Notes: generated by a model not told the origin, from the sequence alone. A stretch of DNA of 64,000 bases from Amycolatopsis roodepoortensis (GCF_014873915.1 NZ_JADBEJ010000004.1:1116001-1180000), one strand, 5' to 3'. Positions 1 to 8,913 are shown, counted from the stretch's first letter. Made by a program: numbers and translations.

Positions 1-853
1 TCGCGATCCGGATCAGCACGTGTTCGGCGCCCGCGTCCCGGTATTCGCGCAACCGATCGGCGACCTGCTCCGGGCTGCCCGCGATCTGCATTTGGATCTT
101 CTCGACGAAGTCCAGCGGAACGCCGTAATTCCGCTGTGCGTAGTCCTCCAGCCGCTCGCGGGCGCGCACCGGATCCTCCTCGATGAGCACCGTCGCGAAC
201 AACGCGGGCGTCACGGGGCGTACGGCTGCTTCGCGGATCTTCGCGAGCCCGTCGGCGTAGTCCGCGACGTCGGGCGGATACGGCAGCCAGCCGTCGTAAA
301 GCCGCCCCACTCGTTCGAGCGCGCCCGGGGTGAACGAGGCCAGCCACACCGGCGGACCACCCGGACGGTGCGGTTCCGCGTACTCCGGAAGAGTGTCGTA
401 GTGCAGCACCTCGCCGTGGAACGGACCGCTCTTCCCGCTCCAGACGTGCCGCCACAACGCGACGATGTCGTCGAGCCGGGCGCGGCGGCGTTCCCACGGA
501 ACGCGGGTGAAGGCGAACTCGGGTTCGCTGCGGCCGGCGAACCCCGCGCCGACGCCGAGCGTGATCCGGCCCCGGCTGAGCAGGTCGAGCGAGAGGATCG
601 CGTTCGCGGAAAGCAGTGGATCCCGCAACGCCGGGAGCAGCGCGGCGGTGCCGATCGTGACCCGCTCGGTTCTGGCGGCGAACGCGCCGAGCAACGTCAA
701 CGAATCGATGGGCGCCTTCGCGAGCGTGTCGCCGACCCAGACCGAATCGAAGCCGAGACGTTCGGCTTCGACCGCGATCGCGACCATTTCCGGCGCGGTG
801 CGCCCGGCGTCGAGGATGGACCGATAAGTGGGGACGACCAGACCGAATTTCAT
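1..853 (-). CDS. LLM-class F420/flavin-dependent oxidoreductase (3' end outside window)
   Basis: Luciferase-like monooxygenase fold enzyme, probably using F420 or FMN for a hydride-transfer reaction; the substrate cannot be told. The protein starts MKFGLVVPTYRS at 853 and contains the family pattern of a first beta strand, an AERLGFDSVWVGD segment and an ERVTIGTAALLP segment, then LGVGAGF and GGPPVWLASF. It remains open at the left edge, so only about 284 residues are visible; full members run about 290-330. It is divergent from the MmyB-type regulator at 931, separated by 77 bp, which suggests but does not prove local control. A second LLM enzyme lies at 13415. Confidence 0.88.
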   Translation of the reverse strand, partial: MKFGLVVPTYRSILDAGRTAPEMVAIAVEAERLGFDSVWVGDTLAKAPIDSLTLLGAFAARTERVTIGTAALLPALRDPLLSANAILSLDLLSRGRITLGVGAGFAGRSEPEFAFTRVPWERRRARLDDIVALWRHVWSGKSGPFHGEVLHYDTLPEYAEPHRPGGPPVWLASFTPGALERVGRLYDGWLPYPPDVADYADGLAKIREAAVRPVTPALFATVLIEEDPVRARERLEDYAQRNYGVPLDFVEKIQMQIAGSPEQVADRLREYRDAGAEHVLIRIA

Positions 854-887
854 GCCGGGAGCATCGCCGCGGCGGGGAATCGTCTCA

Positions 888-903
888 ATTCCTTCGAGGG
901 AAT
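888..903. promoter_or_regulatory. Inverted repeat in the LLM/MmyB-regulator divergent gap
   Basis: ATTCC, six bases, then GGAAT, centred in the 77-bp gap between the divergent oxidoreductase and the XRE regulator. It is a possible operator for the regulator. The arms are only 5 bp, so it could be chance. Confidence 0.25.
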
Positions 904-930
904 GGCGGCGCCGACGGCGGCTCGGCCAAG

Positions 931-1704
931 ATGACGACCATGGTTTCCGGATTCGGCCCCGCGCTGAAGGGCTGGCGCGAGCGCCGGCGGCTGTCCCAGC
1001 TGGAATTGGCACTCCGGGCCGGAACCACCCAGCGGCATGTGAGTTTCCTGGAAGGCGGCCGGTCGATCCCCGGCCGCGGCCTGGTGCTGCGCGTCGCCGA
1101 ATCGCTCGAACTCCCGCTCCGCGAGCGCAACGGCCTGCTGCTCGCCGCCGGCTACGCCCCCGGTTTCCCCGAAACGAAACTCGACGATCCCACGTTGAAG
1201 CCGGTCCTCGACGGGATGCGGCGGCTGCTCGACGGGCACCGGCCGTACCCGGCCATCGTGGTCGACCGCCACGGCGTGCTCGTCGCGCGCAACGACGCGC
1301 TGGACCTGCTCTTCGAGGACGTGGCGCCCGAACTGCTGGAGGAACCGGTCAACACCCTGCGGCTCGCGCTGCATCCGAAGGGGATGGCGCCCCGGGTGCT
1401 GAACCTCGCGGATTGGGCGCGGCACATCCTGGAACGGCTGACGCAGGAGATCGCGCACGCGCCCGACGAGAAGCTCACCGCGTTGCTGGCCGAACTCGAA
1501 GGTTACGTTCCGGAGCCGGGCCCGCCCGGCCCTGATCATCTCGGGTTCGCCGTGCCGATGCGCCTGTCCACCTCGGCGGGCGAGCTGCGGCTGATCACGG
1601 CCATCACGACGTTCGCGACCGCGGCCGACGTCACGGTGTCGGAATTGAAACTGGAGACTTTCCTGCCCGCCGACGCCGAGACGGCCGCGATCCTGACGCG
1701 CTGA
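931..1704 (+). CDS. XRE-family regulator with MmyB-like ligand-binding domain
   Basis: Cytoplasmic DNA-binding regulator of 257 residues. Residues about 8-65 form an XRE helix-turn-helix (LSQLELALRAGTTQRHVSFL, then GGRSIPG), and the rest matches the MmyB-like C-terminal domain, with the AIVVDRHGVLVARNDA and NTLRLALHPKGMAPRVLNL type segments of that family. Such regulators often sit beside the oxidoreductase or short-chain dehydrogenase they control, and here a divergent LLM oxidoreductase is next door. The start could be ATG 931 or ATG 940. The 3' end overlaps the convergent methyltransferase gene by 74 bp. Confidence 0.9.
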   Translation: MTTMVSGFGPALKGWRERRRLSQLELALRAGTTQRHVSFLEGGRSIPGRGLVLRVAESLELPLRERNGLLLAAGYAPGFPETKLDDPTLKPVLDGMRRLLDGHRPYPAIVVDRHGVLVARNDALDLLFEDVAPELLEEPVNTLRLALHPKGMAPRVLNLADWARHILERLTQEIAHAPDEKLTALLAELEGYVPEPGPPGPDHLGFAVPMRLSTSAGELRLITAITTFATAADVTVSELKLETFLPADAETAAILTR

Positions 1705-2260
1705 CCGGCAGTGCCGACCGGTGCACGAACGCGGGCGGCAGGTTCGGCCAGACGACCGGGGTCCGCCCGGTCACCGCGAACCGGTCACGCAGTGCGGCGG
1801 CGAACCGCCTGCCCGGCGGAGTCCAGGCCGCGTGCGCGTAGGCGAAGGTCGTGAACCGCCCGTTCGGGACCAGGATCTCGGTCACCCGGTCGAGGATCCG
1901 TTCCTGGCGGTCCGCCGTCATGACCGTCCACGGCAGACCGGAGACCACGACGTCGGCAGCTTCGCGCACGTAATCGTCCAGGTTCTCGGCGGATCCCTGG
2001 ACGATCTCGACCTCCGGATACCGCTCACGCAGGTCGCCGGCGAGCCGGGGATTGATCTCGACGGCGACCAGCCGGGCGCCGGGTGGCAGCCGCCGGAGGA
2101 CGGCGGCGGTGAACACACCCGTGCCGGGCCCCAGCTCGACGACGAGCCGGGCGTTTTCCAGCCCGAGGCCCGTCGTCATGGCTTCGGCGAGTTTCGAAGA
2201 GCTGGCCGCGACGGCCCCGGTGAGCATCGGGTGGCGGAGGAATTCCCTGGTGATCGACAT
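1631..2260 (-). CDS. Class I SAM-dependent methyltransferase (PmtA/rRNA dimethylase-like)
   Basis: Predicted SAM-dependent methyltransferase of 209 residues. The SAM-binding motif I is VVELGPGTGVFTAAVL, followed by an acidic VAVEINPRL strand and an SGLPWTVM motif IV. This layout is shared by phospholipid N-methyltransferases (PmtA) and the KsgA family; I cannot separate them, but PmtA-like proteins are commonly this size. The start at 2260 (MSITREFLRHP) was chosen because the longer frame upstream has no family similarity and because a TAGCGT -10-like element lies seven bases before it, as for a leaderless mRNA. The C-terminal 25 residues overlap the regulator gene on the other strand and look low in information. 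Confidence 0.8.
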   Translation of the reverse strand: MSITREFLRHPMLTGAVAASSSKLAEAMTTGLGLENARLVVELGPGTGVFTAAVLRRLPPGARLVAVEINPRLAGDLRERYPEVEIVQGSAENLDDYVREAADVVVSGLPWTVMTADRQERILDRVTEILVPNGRFTTFAYAHAAWTPPGRRFAAALRDRFAVTGRTPVVWPNLPPAFVHRSALPVSASGSRPSRRRRAGKSPVSIPTP

Positions 2261-2391
2261 GATCCCGACGCTAGGAACGGGTTCCGTGGCCCCGCGTCGG
2301 CCACGACGTCCGGCCCCGTCCACCCGCGGGAGGACGCCGGGGGTACCCCAGGACGACGCGCTCGGCCGTCCGCCGCGGTTACGTTCGGGAC

Positions 2392-3558
2392 GTGTTCAGG
2401 TTGTCCGAGCGGATCCGCGCCCACCCGTGGGTGACCGACCTGCCGCTTTTCGCGTGGTTCGTCTTCCTCGCGCCGACGGGGTCGTCGCCGGTCCCCAAGG
2501 CGATCCTGCTCGTGCCGTACCTCTTCCTCGTACCGCTTCTCTGGCGGCGGCGTCATCCCGAGATCGTCGCGGTGCTGATCGTCGCGGGCGTGACCGCGCA
2601 GTACCTCGTGGAGTTCTGGGCCTACGACCGCGGCCGCGGCGAGCTGGCGATGGCCGTCGCGCTCTACACGCTGGTCCGCGCGGGGAACCGCCGCTTCGCC
2701 GCGCTGATCGCCGTCGTCATCGTCACCCTCGACGTCACCTGGGGCCTCACCTGGGGAGCCACCACCGAACAGGGACCGGAGATCGCGATCGTCGCGACGA
2801 TCCCGCTGCACGTCGCGGCCTGGGCGCTCGGCGAGTTCTTCCGCGCTCGCCAACGTCTCTCGGACGAGGAAACGGTGAAGGCGGAGCTGGCCGCCTCCGA
2901 ACAGGACGCCCGCGCGCGGGCCGCGGTCGCCGAAGAGCGCACTCGCATCGCCCGGGAACTGCACGACGTCCTCGCGCACAGCGTGAGCGTCATCGTGATC
3001 AACGCCGAGGGCGCGAAGCTCATGCGTCACAAGGACCCCGAAGCCGTCGACCGCACACTCGACACGATCGGCAAGGCTGGTCGCGACGCGCTGGCCGAAT
3101 TACGGCGTCTCCTGGAGGTCCTCCACGCGGGCGAAACCGCTCGAAGTCCTCAGCCCGCCGTCGCCGAACTTCGCGATTTGGTCGAGCAAGTGAGCGCGAC
3201 GGGCCGCGAAGTCGGGCTCCGGGTCACCGGTGACGCCGACGGGCTGCCGCCCAGCGCCGCGCTCCAGGCCTACCGGATCGTCCAGGAAGCACTCACGAAC
3301 ATGATCAAACACGCGCCCGGTGACGCGAGCGGAACCGTCGAAATCGACTTCAGCGAGGACGGCCCGCGCCGCGACGTCCGGATCGAGGTGACGAACACCG
3401 GCGGTTCCGGTCCACCCGCGCCGCGGCTGCCGTCTTCGGGGCGGGGCCTGGCGGGGATGGCGCAGCGGGTCGAGATGTTCCACGGGACGCTCGACACCGG
3501 GCCGACCCACGACGGCGGTTACCGGGTGGCGGCGAGTCTGGTGGTGGAGGCCGGATGA
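2392..3558 (+). CDS. NarL-type (HisKA_3) sensor histidine kinase
   Basis: Membrane sensor kinase of a two-component system, 388 residues. Four to six hydrophobic segments occupy residues about 15-150, followed by a short coiled coil and the HisKA_3 dimerisation box RIARELHDVLAHSVSVI, with the phospho-acceptor His at about 191. The ATPase domain has the N-box QEALTNMIKHA and the G-box GRGLAGMAQRV. The stop overlaps the response-regulator start by 4 bp (ATGA), so the pair is translationally coupled. GTG 2392 follows a TACGTT hexamer by six bases, consistent with a leaderless transcript. The short extracellular loops give no hint of the ligand. Confidence 0.93.
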   Translation: MFRLSERIRAHPWVTDLPLFAWFVFLAPTGSSPVPKAILLVPYLFLVPLLWRRRHPEIVAVLIVAGVTAQYLVEFWAYDRGRGELAMAVALYTLVRAGNRRFAALIAVVIVTLDVTWGLTWGATTEQGPEIAIVATIPLHVAAWALGEFFRARQRLSDEETVKAELAASEQDARARAAVAEERTRIARELHDVLAHSVSVIVINAEGAKLMRHKDPEAVDRTLDTIGKAGRDALAELRRLLEVLHAGETARSPQPAVAELRDLVEQVSATGREVGLRVTGDADGLPPSAALQAYRIVQEALTNMIKHAPGDASGTVEIDFSEDGPRRDVRIEVTNTGGSGPPAPRLPSSGRGLAGMAQRVEMFHGTLDTGPTHDGGYRVAASLVVEAG

Positions 3559-4217
3559 CGTCCCCGGTGAAGGTGCTGATCTGCGACGACCAGGAACTGG
3601 TCCGCGTCGGGATGGGCATGATCGTCACGAGCCAGGAGGACCTGACCGTCGCGGGCGAAGCCGCCAACGGGGCCGAAGCGGTCGAAACCGCGCTGCGGCT
3701 GCGGCCGGATCTGGTCCTGATGGACGTCCGGATGCCGGTGCTCGACGGCGTCGCGGCGACGGAGCGGATCTGCGCGGCGCTACCCGGGACACGTGTCCTG
3801 ATGATCACCACCTTCGACCTCGACGAATACGCGTACGCGGCGTTGCGCGCCGGCGCCAGTGGATTCCTGGTCAAGGACGCTCCGGCCGAAGAAATCCTCG
3901 TCGCGATCCGAGGCGTGCTTCGCGGGGATTCGATGGTCTCGCCTTCGGTCACCAAACGCCTGCTGGACCGCTACCTGGACGATGCCCGTGACGGCGGCGA
4001 AAGCAAGCGGCTGGAGAAGCTGACCGAACGCGAGAAGGACGTCCTCGCGCTCATCGCGCGCGGCCTCGCGAACAGCGAGATCGCCGCGAAGCTCTATATC
4101 GGCGAAACGACGGTGAAAACCCACGTCGGCCGGATCCTCGCGAAGCTCTCACTTCGCGACCGGGTGCACGCGGTCGTGTTCGCCTACGAAAGCGGTTTGG
4201 TTCGCGCGGGCGGTTGA
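3555..4217 (+). CDS. NarL/LuxR-family response regulator
   Basis: Partner of the kinase ending at 3558. The receiver domain (residues 1-120) has the acidic pair DD at 11-12, the phospho-acceptor Asp57 in LVLMDVRMP, the Thr of ITTFD and the Lys of LVKDAP. The C-terminal LuxR-type helix-turn-helix starts LTEREKDVLALIARGLAN and continues with TVKTHVGRILAKL. Length (220 residues) is standard. Regulated genes are unknown; the lipoprotein 21 bp downstream is a candidate because of its proximity. Confidence 0.95.
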   Translation: MTSPVKVLICDDQELVRVGMGMIVTSQEDLTVAGEAANGAEAVETALRLRPDLVLMDVRMPVLDGVAATERICAALPGTRVLMITTFDLDEYAYAALRAGASGFLVKDAPAEEILVAIRGVLRGDSMVSPSVTKRLLDRYLDDARDGGESKRLEKLTEREKDVLALIARGLANSEIAAKLYIGETTVKTHVGRILAKLSLRDRVHAVVFAYESGLVRAGG

Positions 4218-4238
4218 GCGCGGTGGCATGCTGAAGAC

Positions 4239-5423
4239 ATGCGCACCTCCGCCGTCGTCGCGTTCGCTTCACTGTCCTTGCTGGTCACGGCCTGTTCCGG
4301 GGCTTCGAGCGAGTCGGTGCAGAGCGCGCCACCGGTCACTTCGAAGCCGGCCGCGGCGGCGTTGAAGGTCGAGCAGGTGGCGGCCGGGCTCGAACACGGC
4401 TGGGACGTCGGTTTCCTCCCGGACGGGAAGATCCTCGTCACCCAGCGCCCCGGGAAGCTGGCCCTGATCGAGGGCGGCGCGAAACGCGACGTCGCCGCCG
4501 ACTTCTCCGACGTCCACGTCCGCGGCGAAGGCGGCCTGATGGGGATGGTGATCAGCAAGGACTTCGCGACATCACGCGAGTTCATCACCTGCCAGACCCA
4601 CAAGGAGGGCGACACCGCCGTCGACATCCGGCTGGTCACCTGGCGGCTGTCGGACGACGGCGCGAGCGCCACGAAGGTCAAGGACCTCCTCACCGGGCTG
4701 CCGGTGAACCCCAGCGGCAGGCATTCCGGCTGCCGTCCCGCGTTCGGCGCGGACGGCGCGCTGCTCGTCGGCACCGGCGACACCGCCCGCCCGCAGCATC
4801 CGCAGGACCGGACGAGTCTCGGCGGCAAGGTGCTGCGCATCGACGCGAAGACCGGGAACGCGTTGCCGGACAACCCGTTCATCTCGTCGGCGAATCCGAA
4901 CGAACAGCGCGTGTTCACCTACGGGCACCGCAACGTCCAGGGCGTCACGGTCCGCCCTGGCACGGGGCAGGTGTTCACCGCCGAGCACGGGCCGACGATC
5001 GACGACGAGGTCAACCAGGAGACCGCGGGCAAGAACTACGGCTGGGACCCGTCCAAGGGCGGCACCGAGACCAGCTACGACGAAAGCGTCCCGATGACCG
5101 ACAAGCAGCGCTTCCCGGACGCTGTCAGTCCTTTGTGGACGACCGGTGAGATCACCGAGGCCATCTGCGGCGCGGAGTTCCTCACCGGATCTCAGTGGGG
5201 CGCGCTCGAAGGCTCGCTGGCCGTGACCGCGCTGAAAGGCCAGAAACTCCTGCTGTTCCGCCTCGACGACGCGGGCAAGGTCACCGAAGTGACCCTGCCG
5301 CCCGAGTTCGACGACAAGTTCGGCAGGCTTCGCGCCGTCCGGAGCGCGCCCGACGGCTCGCTCTACATCACGACTTCGGAAGGCGAGGACGACAAGCTGC
5401 TGAAGGTCACCCCCGGCGCCTAA
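4239..5423 (+). CDS. PQQ-dependent sugar dehydrogenase-like lipoprotein
   Basis: Secreted, lipid-anchored beta-propeller protein of 394 residues. A signal peptide ends in the lipobox LVTAC, so Cys at about 19 is lipidated. The rest is a glucose/sorbosone dehydrogenase domain: LEHGWDVGFLPDGKILVTQR at the start, GGLMGMV, SGRHSGCRPAFGADG, YGHRNVQG, AEHGPTIDDEVN and KNYGWD. These match the soluble aldose sugar dehydrogenase family, which oxidises sugars with PQQ. I see no PQQ biosynthesis genes here, so cofactor supply would come from elsewhere or the protein may be non-catalytic. Its stop overlaps the convergent SDR gene by 4 bp. Confidence 0.9.
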   Translation: MRTSAVVAFASLSLLVTACSGASSESVQSAPPVTSKPAAAALKVEQVAAGLEHGWDVGFLPDGKILVTQRPGKLALIEGGAKRDVAADFSDVHVRGEGGLMGMVISKDFATSREFITCQTHKEGDTAVDIRLVTWRLSDDGASATKVKDLLTGLPVNPSGRHSGCRPAFGADGALLVGTGDTARPQHPQDRTSLGGKVLRIDAKTGNALPDNPFISSANPNEQRVFTYGHRNVQGVTVRPGTGQVFTAEHGPTIDDEVNQETAGKNYGWDPSKGGTETSYDESVPMTDKQRFPDAVSPLWTTGEITEAICGAEFLTGSQWGALEGSLAVTALKGQKLLLFRLDDAGKVTEVTLPPEFDDKFGRLRAVRSAPDGSLYITTSEGEDDKLLKVTPGA

Positions 5424-6145
5424 TGGCCGAGGTGCGCGCCGCCGTTGACGTGGACGATCTGGCCGGTGACGTGCCGGGCCTCCGGGCTCGCCAGGAAGGC
5501 CACCACTTCGGCGACGTCCGCGGGTTCGCCGGCGCGTTTGGTCAGCGTGTTGCCGATCAGCCACTTCCGGCGTTCGTCGGAAAGTTTGCCCTGGAAGAAC
5601 TCGGTGTCCCCGACCAGTCCGGGCGCGACGATGTTCGCGGTGATCCCGCGCGGCCCGAATTCCCTTGCCACGTCGACGTTCCACGCCTCCAGCGCGGCCT
5701 TGGCCGCACCGTAGGAACCCGCTCCCGTCCGCGCGGCGATGGAGCCGATGGTGACGATCCGCGCGCCGTCGGCGAACCTTTCCCGCAAGGCACGGGTGAC
5801 CAGCACGGCGCTGAACACGTTCGCGTCGAGGTTGGCCTGCCAGTTCGCGGCGAACGACTTCAGGTCTTCGGCCTGCCCGTTGCGGAAATCGGTGTTCCCG
5901 CCCGCGTTGTTGACCAGGACGTCGACCCGATCCGGCAAGTCGGCCAGCGCCCGTTCCACCGCGTCCGGATCGGCCGCGTCGAACGGGACCGGATTCGCGC
6001 CGAGCAGCGCGGCGGCCTCGGTGAGGACCTGTTCGCGACGGCCGGTGATCGTCACCCGGTCACCCCGCGCGGCGAACGCCGCCGCGACCGCGTACCCGAT
6101 CCCGGTTCCGCCGCCGGTGATCACTACTTCCCTGTTCTTCCCCAT
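5420..6145 (-). CDS. SDR-family NAD(P)-dependent oxidoreductase
   Basis: Short-chain dehydrogenase/reductase of 241 residues (classical subfamily). The Rossmann motif is TGGGTGIGYAV, the NNAG motif appears as VLVNNAGGN, the catalytic Ser is in GSIAART and the YxxxK pair is YGAAK; the family C-terminal segment HVTGQIVHVNGG is complete. It is similar in layout to FabG-like 3-oxoacyl reductases, but no acyl-carrier genes accompany it, so the substrate is unknown. It is divergent from the isochorismatase-Nudix gene with a 32-bp gap. Confidence 0.92.
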   Translation of the reverse strand: MGKNREVVITGGGTGIGYAVAAAFAARGDRVTITGRREQVLTEAAALLGANPVPFDAADPDAVERALADLPDRVDVLVNNAGGNTDFRNGQAEDLKSFAANWQANLDANVFSAVLVTRALRERFADGARIVTIGSIAARTGAGSYGAAKAALEAWNVDVAREFGPRGITANIVAPGLVGDTEFFQGKLSDERRKWLIGNTLTKRAGEPADVAEVVAFLASPEARHVTGQIVHVNGGAHLGH

Positions 6146-6164
6146 ACTTCCAGGATAGGGACAC

Positions 6165-6170
6165 TAGGCT
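6165..6170 (+). promoter_or_regulatory. -10 element for a likely leaderless transcript
   Basis: TAGGCT lies seven bases before the ATG at 6178 and there is no Shine-Dalgarno sequence, so transcription probably begins at the start codon itself. Confidence 0.5.
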
Positions 6171-6177
6171 TCCCCGC

Positions 6178-7095
6178 ATGACGAAGATCGACCCGGCGAC
6201 GACGGCGCTCGTCCTGATCGACCTCCAGACCCGCATCGTCGCGCTGGAGACCGTTCCGATCGAAGGAACCGAGGTCGTGGCGAACGCGGTCTTGCTGCGC
6301 GAGGCCTTCAGCGCGGCCGGCTCAACGATCGTCCACGTGCGCGCGCACCGGCCGGGCGTCGAGGAGCAACCGCCCGGCAGCGAACTGGTCGCTGAACTGA
6401 CGCCTCGCGACGGCGAGCACCTGATCACCAAGAACACGATCGGCGCCTTCTACCGCACCGGACTCGACGAACTCCTGCGCGGACTCGGCGTGAAGACACT
6501 GGTGCTCGCCGGGATCGCCACGGAATACGGCGTCGAATCGACGCTGCGGGCCGCGATCGACCACGACTACGAGACCATCGCCGTTTCGGACGCGATGGCG
6601 GGGATCGCGGCGATCTCCCACGAATCGGCGGTCACGAAGGTGTTCCCGCGGCTGGGCGAAGTGCTCACGACCGCCGAGACCGCCGCGGCGCTGGGCTGGA
6701 CCATGATCGACAAGATCGCTTGGCTGCACCTGCGGGACGGCCGGATCCTGAGCACGCGCTCACGCGGCAAGTCCGTGTTCTATTTGCCCGGCGGCAAACG
6801 CGAATCCGGCGAAACCGACGCGGAGACCCTGATCCGCGAAATCCGTGAGGAACTGACCGTCGAAATCGATCCGGCGAGCATCGAGCCCGCCGGGGTCTTC
6901 GAAGCGCAGGCCGACGGCCACGCGACGGGACTCCTCGTCCGGATGACCTGCTACACGGCCGAATTCGGCGGAACACTCACGGCCAGCAGTGAAATCGACG
7001 AGGTCGCGTGGCTGGGCTACGAGGACAGGGACCGGGTGTCCGCGGTCGACAAGATCATCTTCGACCACCTTCGGGAGACCGGCCTCCTGCGCTGA
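6178..7095 (+). CDS. Isochorismatase-like/Nudix fusion protein
   Basis: Two enzyme domains in one 305-residue chain. Residues 1-172 have the isochorismatase-like hydrolase fold: Asp15 in VLIDLQ and Lys85 in HLITKNTIGAF are the usual catalytic acid and base, but the nucleophile Cys position in GIATEYGV is Gly118. Residues 176-305 (from MIDKIAWLHLRD) are a Nudix hydrolase with the Nudix box at about 206-228 (GKRESGE, then REIREELTV; the penultimate Gly is Thr). Lack of Cys is known in true isochorismatases such as PhzD but not in nicotinamidase-type amidases. The Nudix part looks like a complete stand-alone protein, so this is a gene fusion. Confidence 0.85.
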   Translation: MTKIDPATTALVLIDLQTRIVALETVPIEGTEVVANAVLLREAFSAAGSTIVHVRAHRPGVEEQPPGSELVAELTPRDGEHLITKNTIGAFYRTGLDELLRGLGVKTLVLAGIATEYGVESTLRAAIDHDYETIAVSDAMAGIAAISHESAVTKVFPRLGEVLTTAETAAALGWTMIDKIAWLHLRDGRILSTRSRGKSVFYLPGGKRESGETDAETLIREIREELTVEIDPASIEPAGVFEAQADGHATGLLVRMTCYTAEFGGTLTASSEIDEVAWLGYEDRDRVSAVDKIIFDHLRETGLLR

Positions 7096-7096
7096 C

Positions 7097-7765
7097 CTAG
7101 TACAGCCGCAACTTGGGCTTGTGCTCCAAATTGGACAGACCGTTCCAGGCGAGGTTCACCAGATGCGCGGCGACCTCGCCGCGCTTCGGCTTCCGGGCGT
7201 CGAGCCACCACTGCCCGGTGAGCGCGACCATCCCGACCAGCGCCTGCGCGTACAGCGCGGCCAGCTTCTCGTCGTAGCCGCGCGCGGCGAACTGCTGCGC
7301 GAGGATGTGCTCGACCTGGCTGGCGATGTCGTTCAGCACCGTCGAGAACGTGCCCGTCGAACTCGCGACCGGCGAATCCCGCACCAGGATGCGGAAGCCG
7401 TCGTGCGAGTCTTCGACGTAGGAGAGCAACGCGATCGCCGCCTGCTCCAGCATCACCCTCGGGTGTCCACCATGGAGGGTGGAGACCATCCGGTCCAGCA
7501 GCAGCTGGGTCTCGCGGTCGACGACGACGGCGTAGATGCCTTCCTTGCCGCCGAAATGCTCGTACACCACCGGTTTGGAGACGTTCGCGCGATGCGCGAT
7601 CTCCTCGATGGACGTGCCTTCGAAACCCTTTTCCGCGAACAGGGCTCTGGCGACGTTGAGCAGCTGCTGCCTGCGCTCGGTCCCCGTCATCCGCACCCGG
7701 GCCACCGGGGCGACAGGACGCGCCCCGGTGACCGCTTCACGTTTGGTCCGCCTTCTCCCCGCCAT
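7097..7765 (-). CDS. TetR/AcrR-family regulator
   Basis: TetR regulator of 222 residues with a basic N-terminal tail. The helix-turn-helix lies at about 30-75 (GTSIEEIAHRANVSKPVVYEHF), followed by an all-helical ligand domain ending NLAWNGLSNLEHKPKLRLY. The convergent neighbour stops one base away. In M. tuberculosis a TetR gene (Rv1019) also neighbours the glmU block, so this may be its counterpart (inference). It lies 23 bp downstream of the desaturase gene on the same strand and could control it; a palindrome at 8804 in the desaturase promoter is a candidate site. Confidence 0.92.
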   Translation of the reverse strand: MAGRRRTKREAVTGARPVAPVARVRMTGTERRQQLLNVARALFAEKGFEGTSIEEIAHRANVSKPVVYEHFGGKEGIYAVVVDRETQLLLDRMVSTLHGGHPRVMLEQAAIALLSYVEDSHDGFRILVRDSPVASSTGTFSTVLNDIASQVEHILAQQFAARGYDEKLAALYAQALVGMVALTGQWWLDARKPKRGEVAAHLVNLAWNGLSNLEHKPKLRLY

Positions 7766-7788
7766 CGCAGAAGACTAACGCGACCTCG

Positions 7789-8739
7789 CTATTTGCTTTC
7801 AGTGGCGATACGCGCGAGGCGCTGCGGGGTCGGCCAGCGCACGTCGTGGGCCCAGCCGAACTTCTCGAAGATCCAGATCAGCCGCGCGGAAATGTCGATC
7901 TGACCGCGCTGCACACCGTGCCGCGCCGAGGTGGGGTCGGCGTGGTGCAGGTTGTGCCAAGACTCGCCGAAGGAGAAGATCGCCAGCGGCCAGAAGTTGG
8001 CCGACTTGTCGCGGGCCGCGAACGGGCGCTCGCCGATCATGTGGCAGACCGAGTTGACCGACCAGGTCACGTGGTGCAGCACGCAGACGCGCACCAGCCC
8101 GGCCCAGAAGAACGCGGTCACCGCGCCCCAGAACGACCAGGTGATCAGTCCGCCCAGGATCGCGGGCAGCACCAGGGTGAGCAGGCTCCACAGCCAGAAC
8201 AGCTCGTCGACCTTCTTGATGGCCGGGTCCTTCACCAGGTCCGGCGCGAACCGCTCCGCGTTGGTCTGGTCACGGTCGAACAGCCAGCCCATGTGCGCGT
8301 GCCAGAACCCCTTGGCGATGGCGACCGGCGAAGTGCCGAAAAGCCACGGCGAATGCGGGTCGCCGTCGCGGTCGGAGAAGGCGTGGTGGCGCCGGTGGTC
8401 GGCGACCCAGGTGATCACGGGGCCCTGGACGGCCATGCTGCCGGCGATCGCCATCGCGACGCGCAGCCACGGCTTGGCCTTGAACGAGCCGTGCGTGAAG
8501 TAGCGGTGGTACGAAACGGTGATACCGAGCCCGCTGATCGCGTAGAAGACCACGAACAGGCCGACGTCGACCCAGGTCAGTCCCCAGCCCCAGGCGAACG
8601 GGACGGCCGCGAGCAACGCGGCGAGCGGGAAGATGACCCCCAGGTAGACCGAAAGCTGCACAGCGCTCGACCGCTGTCCTTCGGTGACCGGTTTGGGGCC
8701 CTTCGCGGGCTTCTGGGAACGGTCCAGGGTAGCCGTCAT
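7789..8739 (-). CDS. Membrane acyl-CoA (delta-9 type) fatty acid desaturase
   Basis: Di-iron membrane desaturase of 316 residues that inserts a double bond into fatty acyl chains using oxygen. The three histidine boxes are visible: HRYFTH (HX4H), HRRHH and HNLHH, with the fourth metal ligand region HHVTWSVNSVCH. Four hydrophobic segments flank them. The N-terminus (TLDRSQKPAKGPKP) is short and polar. Transcribed in the same direction as the TetR gene behind it. Expected function is membrane fluidity and unsaturated fatty-acid supply. A palindrome about 65-77 bp upstream may be an operator. Confidence 0.95.
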   Translation of the reverse strand: MTATLDRSQKPAKGPKPVTEGQRSSAVQLSVYLGVIFPLAALLAAVPFAWGWGLTWVDVGLFVVFYAISGLGITVSYHRYFTHGSFKAKPWLRVAMAIAGSMAVQGPVITWVADHRRHHAFSDRDGDPHSPWLFGTSPVAIAKGFWHAHMGWLFDRDQTNAERFAPDLVKDPAIKKVDELFWLWSLLTLVLPAILGGLITWSFWGAVTAFFWAGLVRVCVLHHVTWSVNSVCHMIGERPFAARDKSANFWPLAIFSFGESWHNLHHADPTSARHGVQRGQIDISARLIWIFEKFGWAHDVRWPTPQRLARIATESK

Positions 8740-8803
8740 GCAGTCACTTCTTTTCTACGAGCAGCCCTTGAGGGTATCCCTAAGGGTGACCTTACCTACG
8801 ATG

Positions 8804-8816
8804 CCGTAAGTTACGG
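8804..8816. promoter_or_regulatory. Palindrome upstream of the desaturase gene
   Basis: CCGTAA-G-TTACGG is a perfect 6-bp-arm palindrome in the desaturase promoter region. The nearby TetR protein (7097-7765) is a plausible binder; this is inference. Confidence 0.45.
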
Positions 8817-8913
8817 TACAGGAGGTTTCGCCCGCTGTGGAGTGCCCGCGAAGGTGAGGCAACCCCCGGGCGCACGCGGAGGTCCCCGGCATGGCTATCC
8901 TGACCAGGATCGA

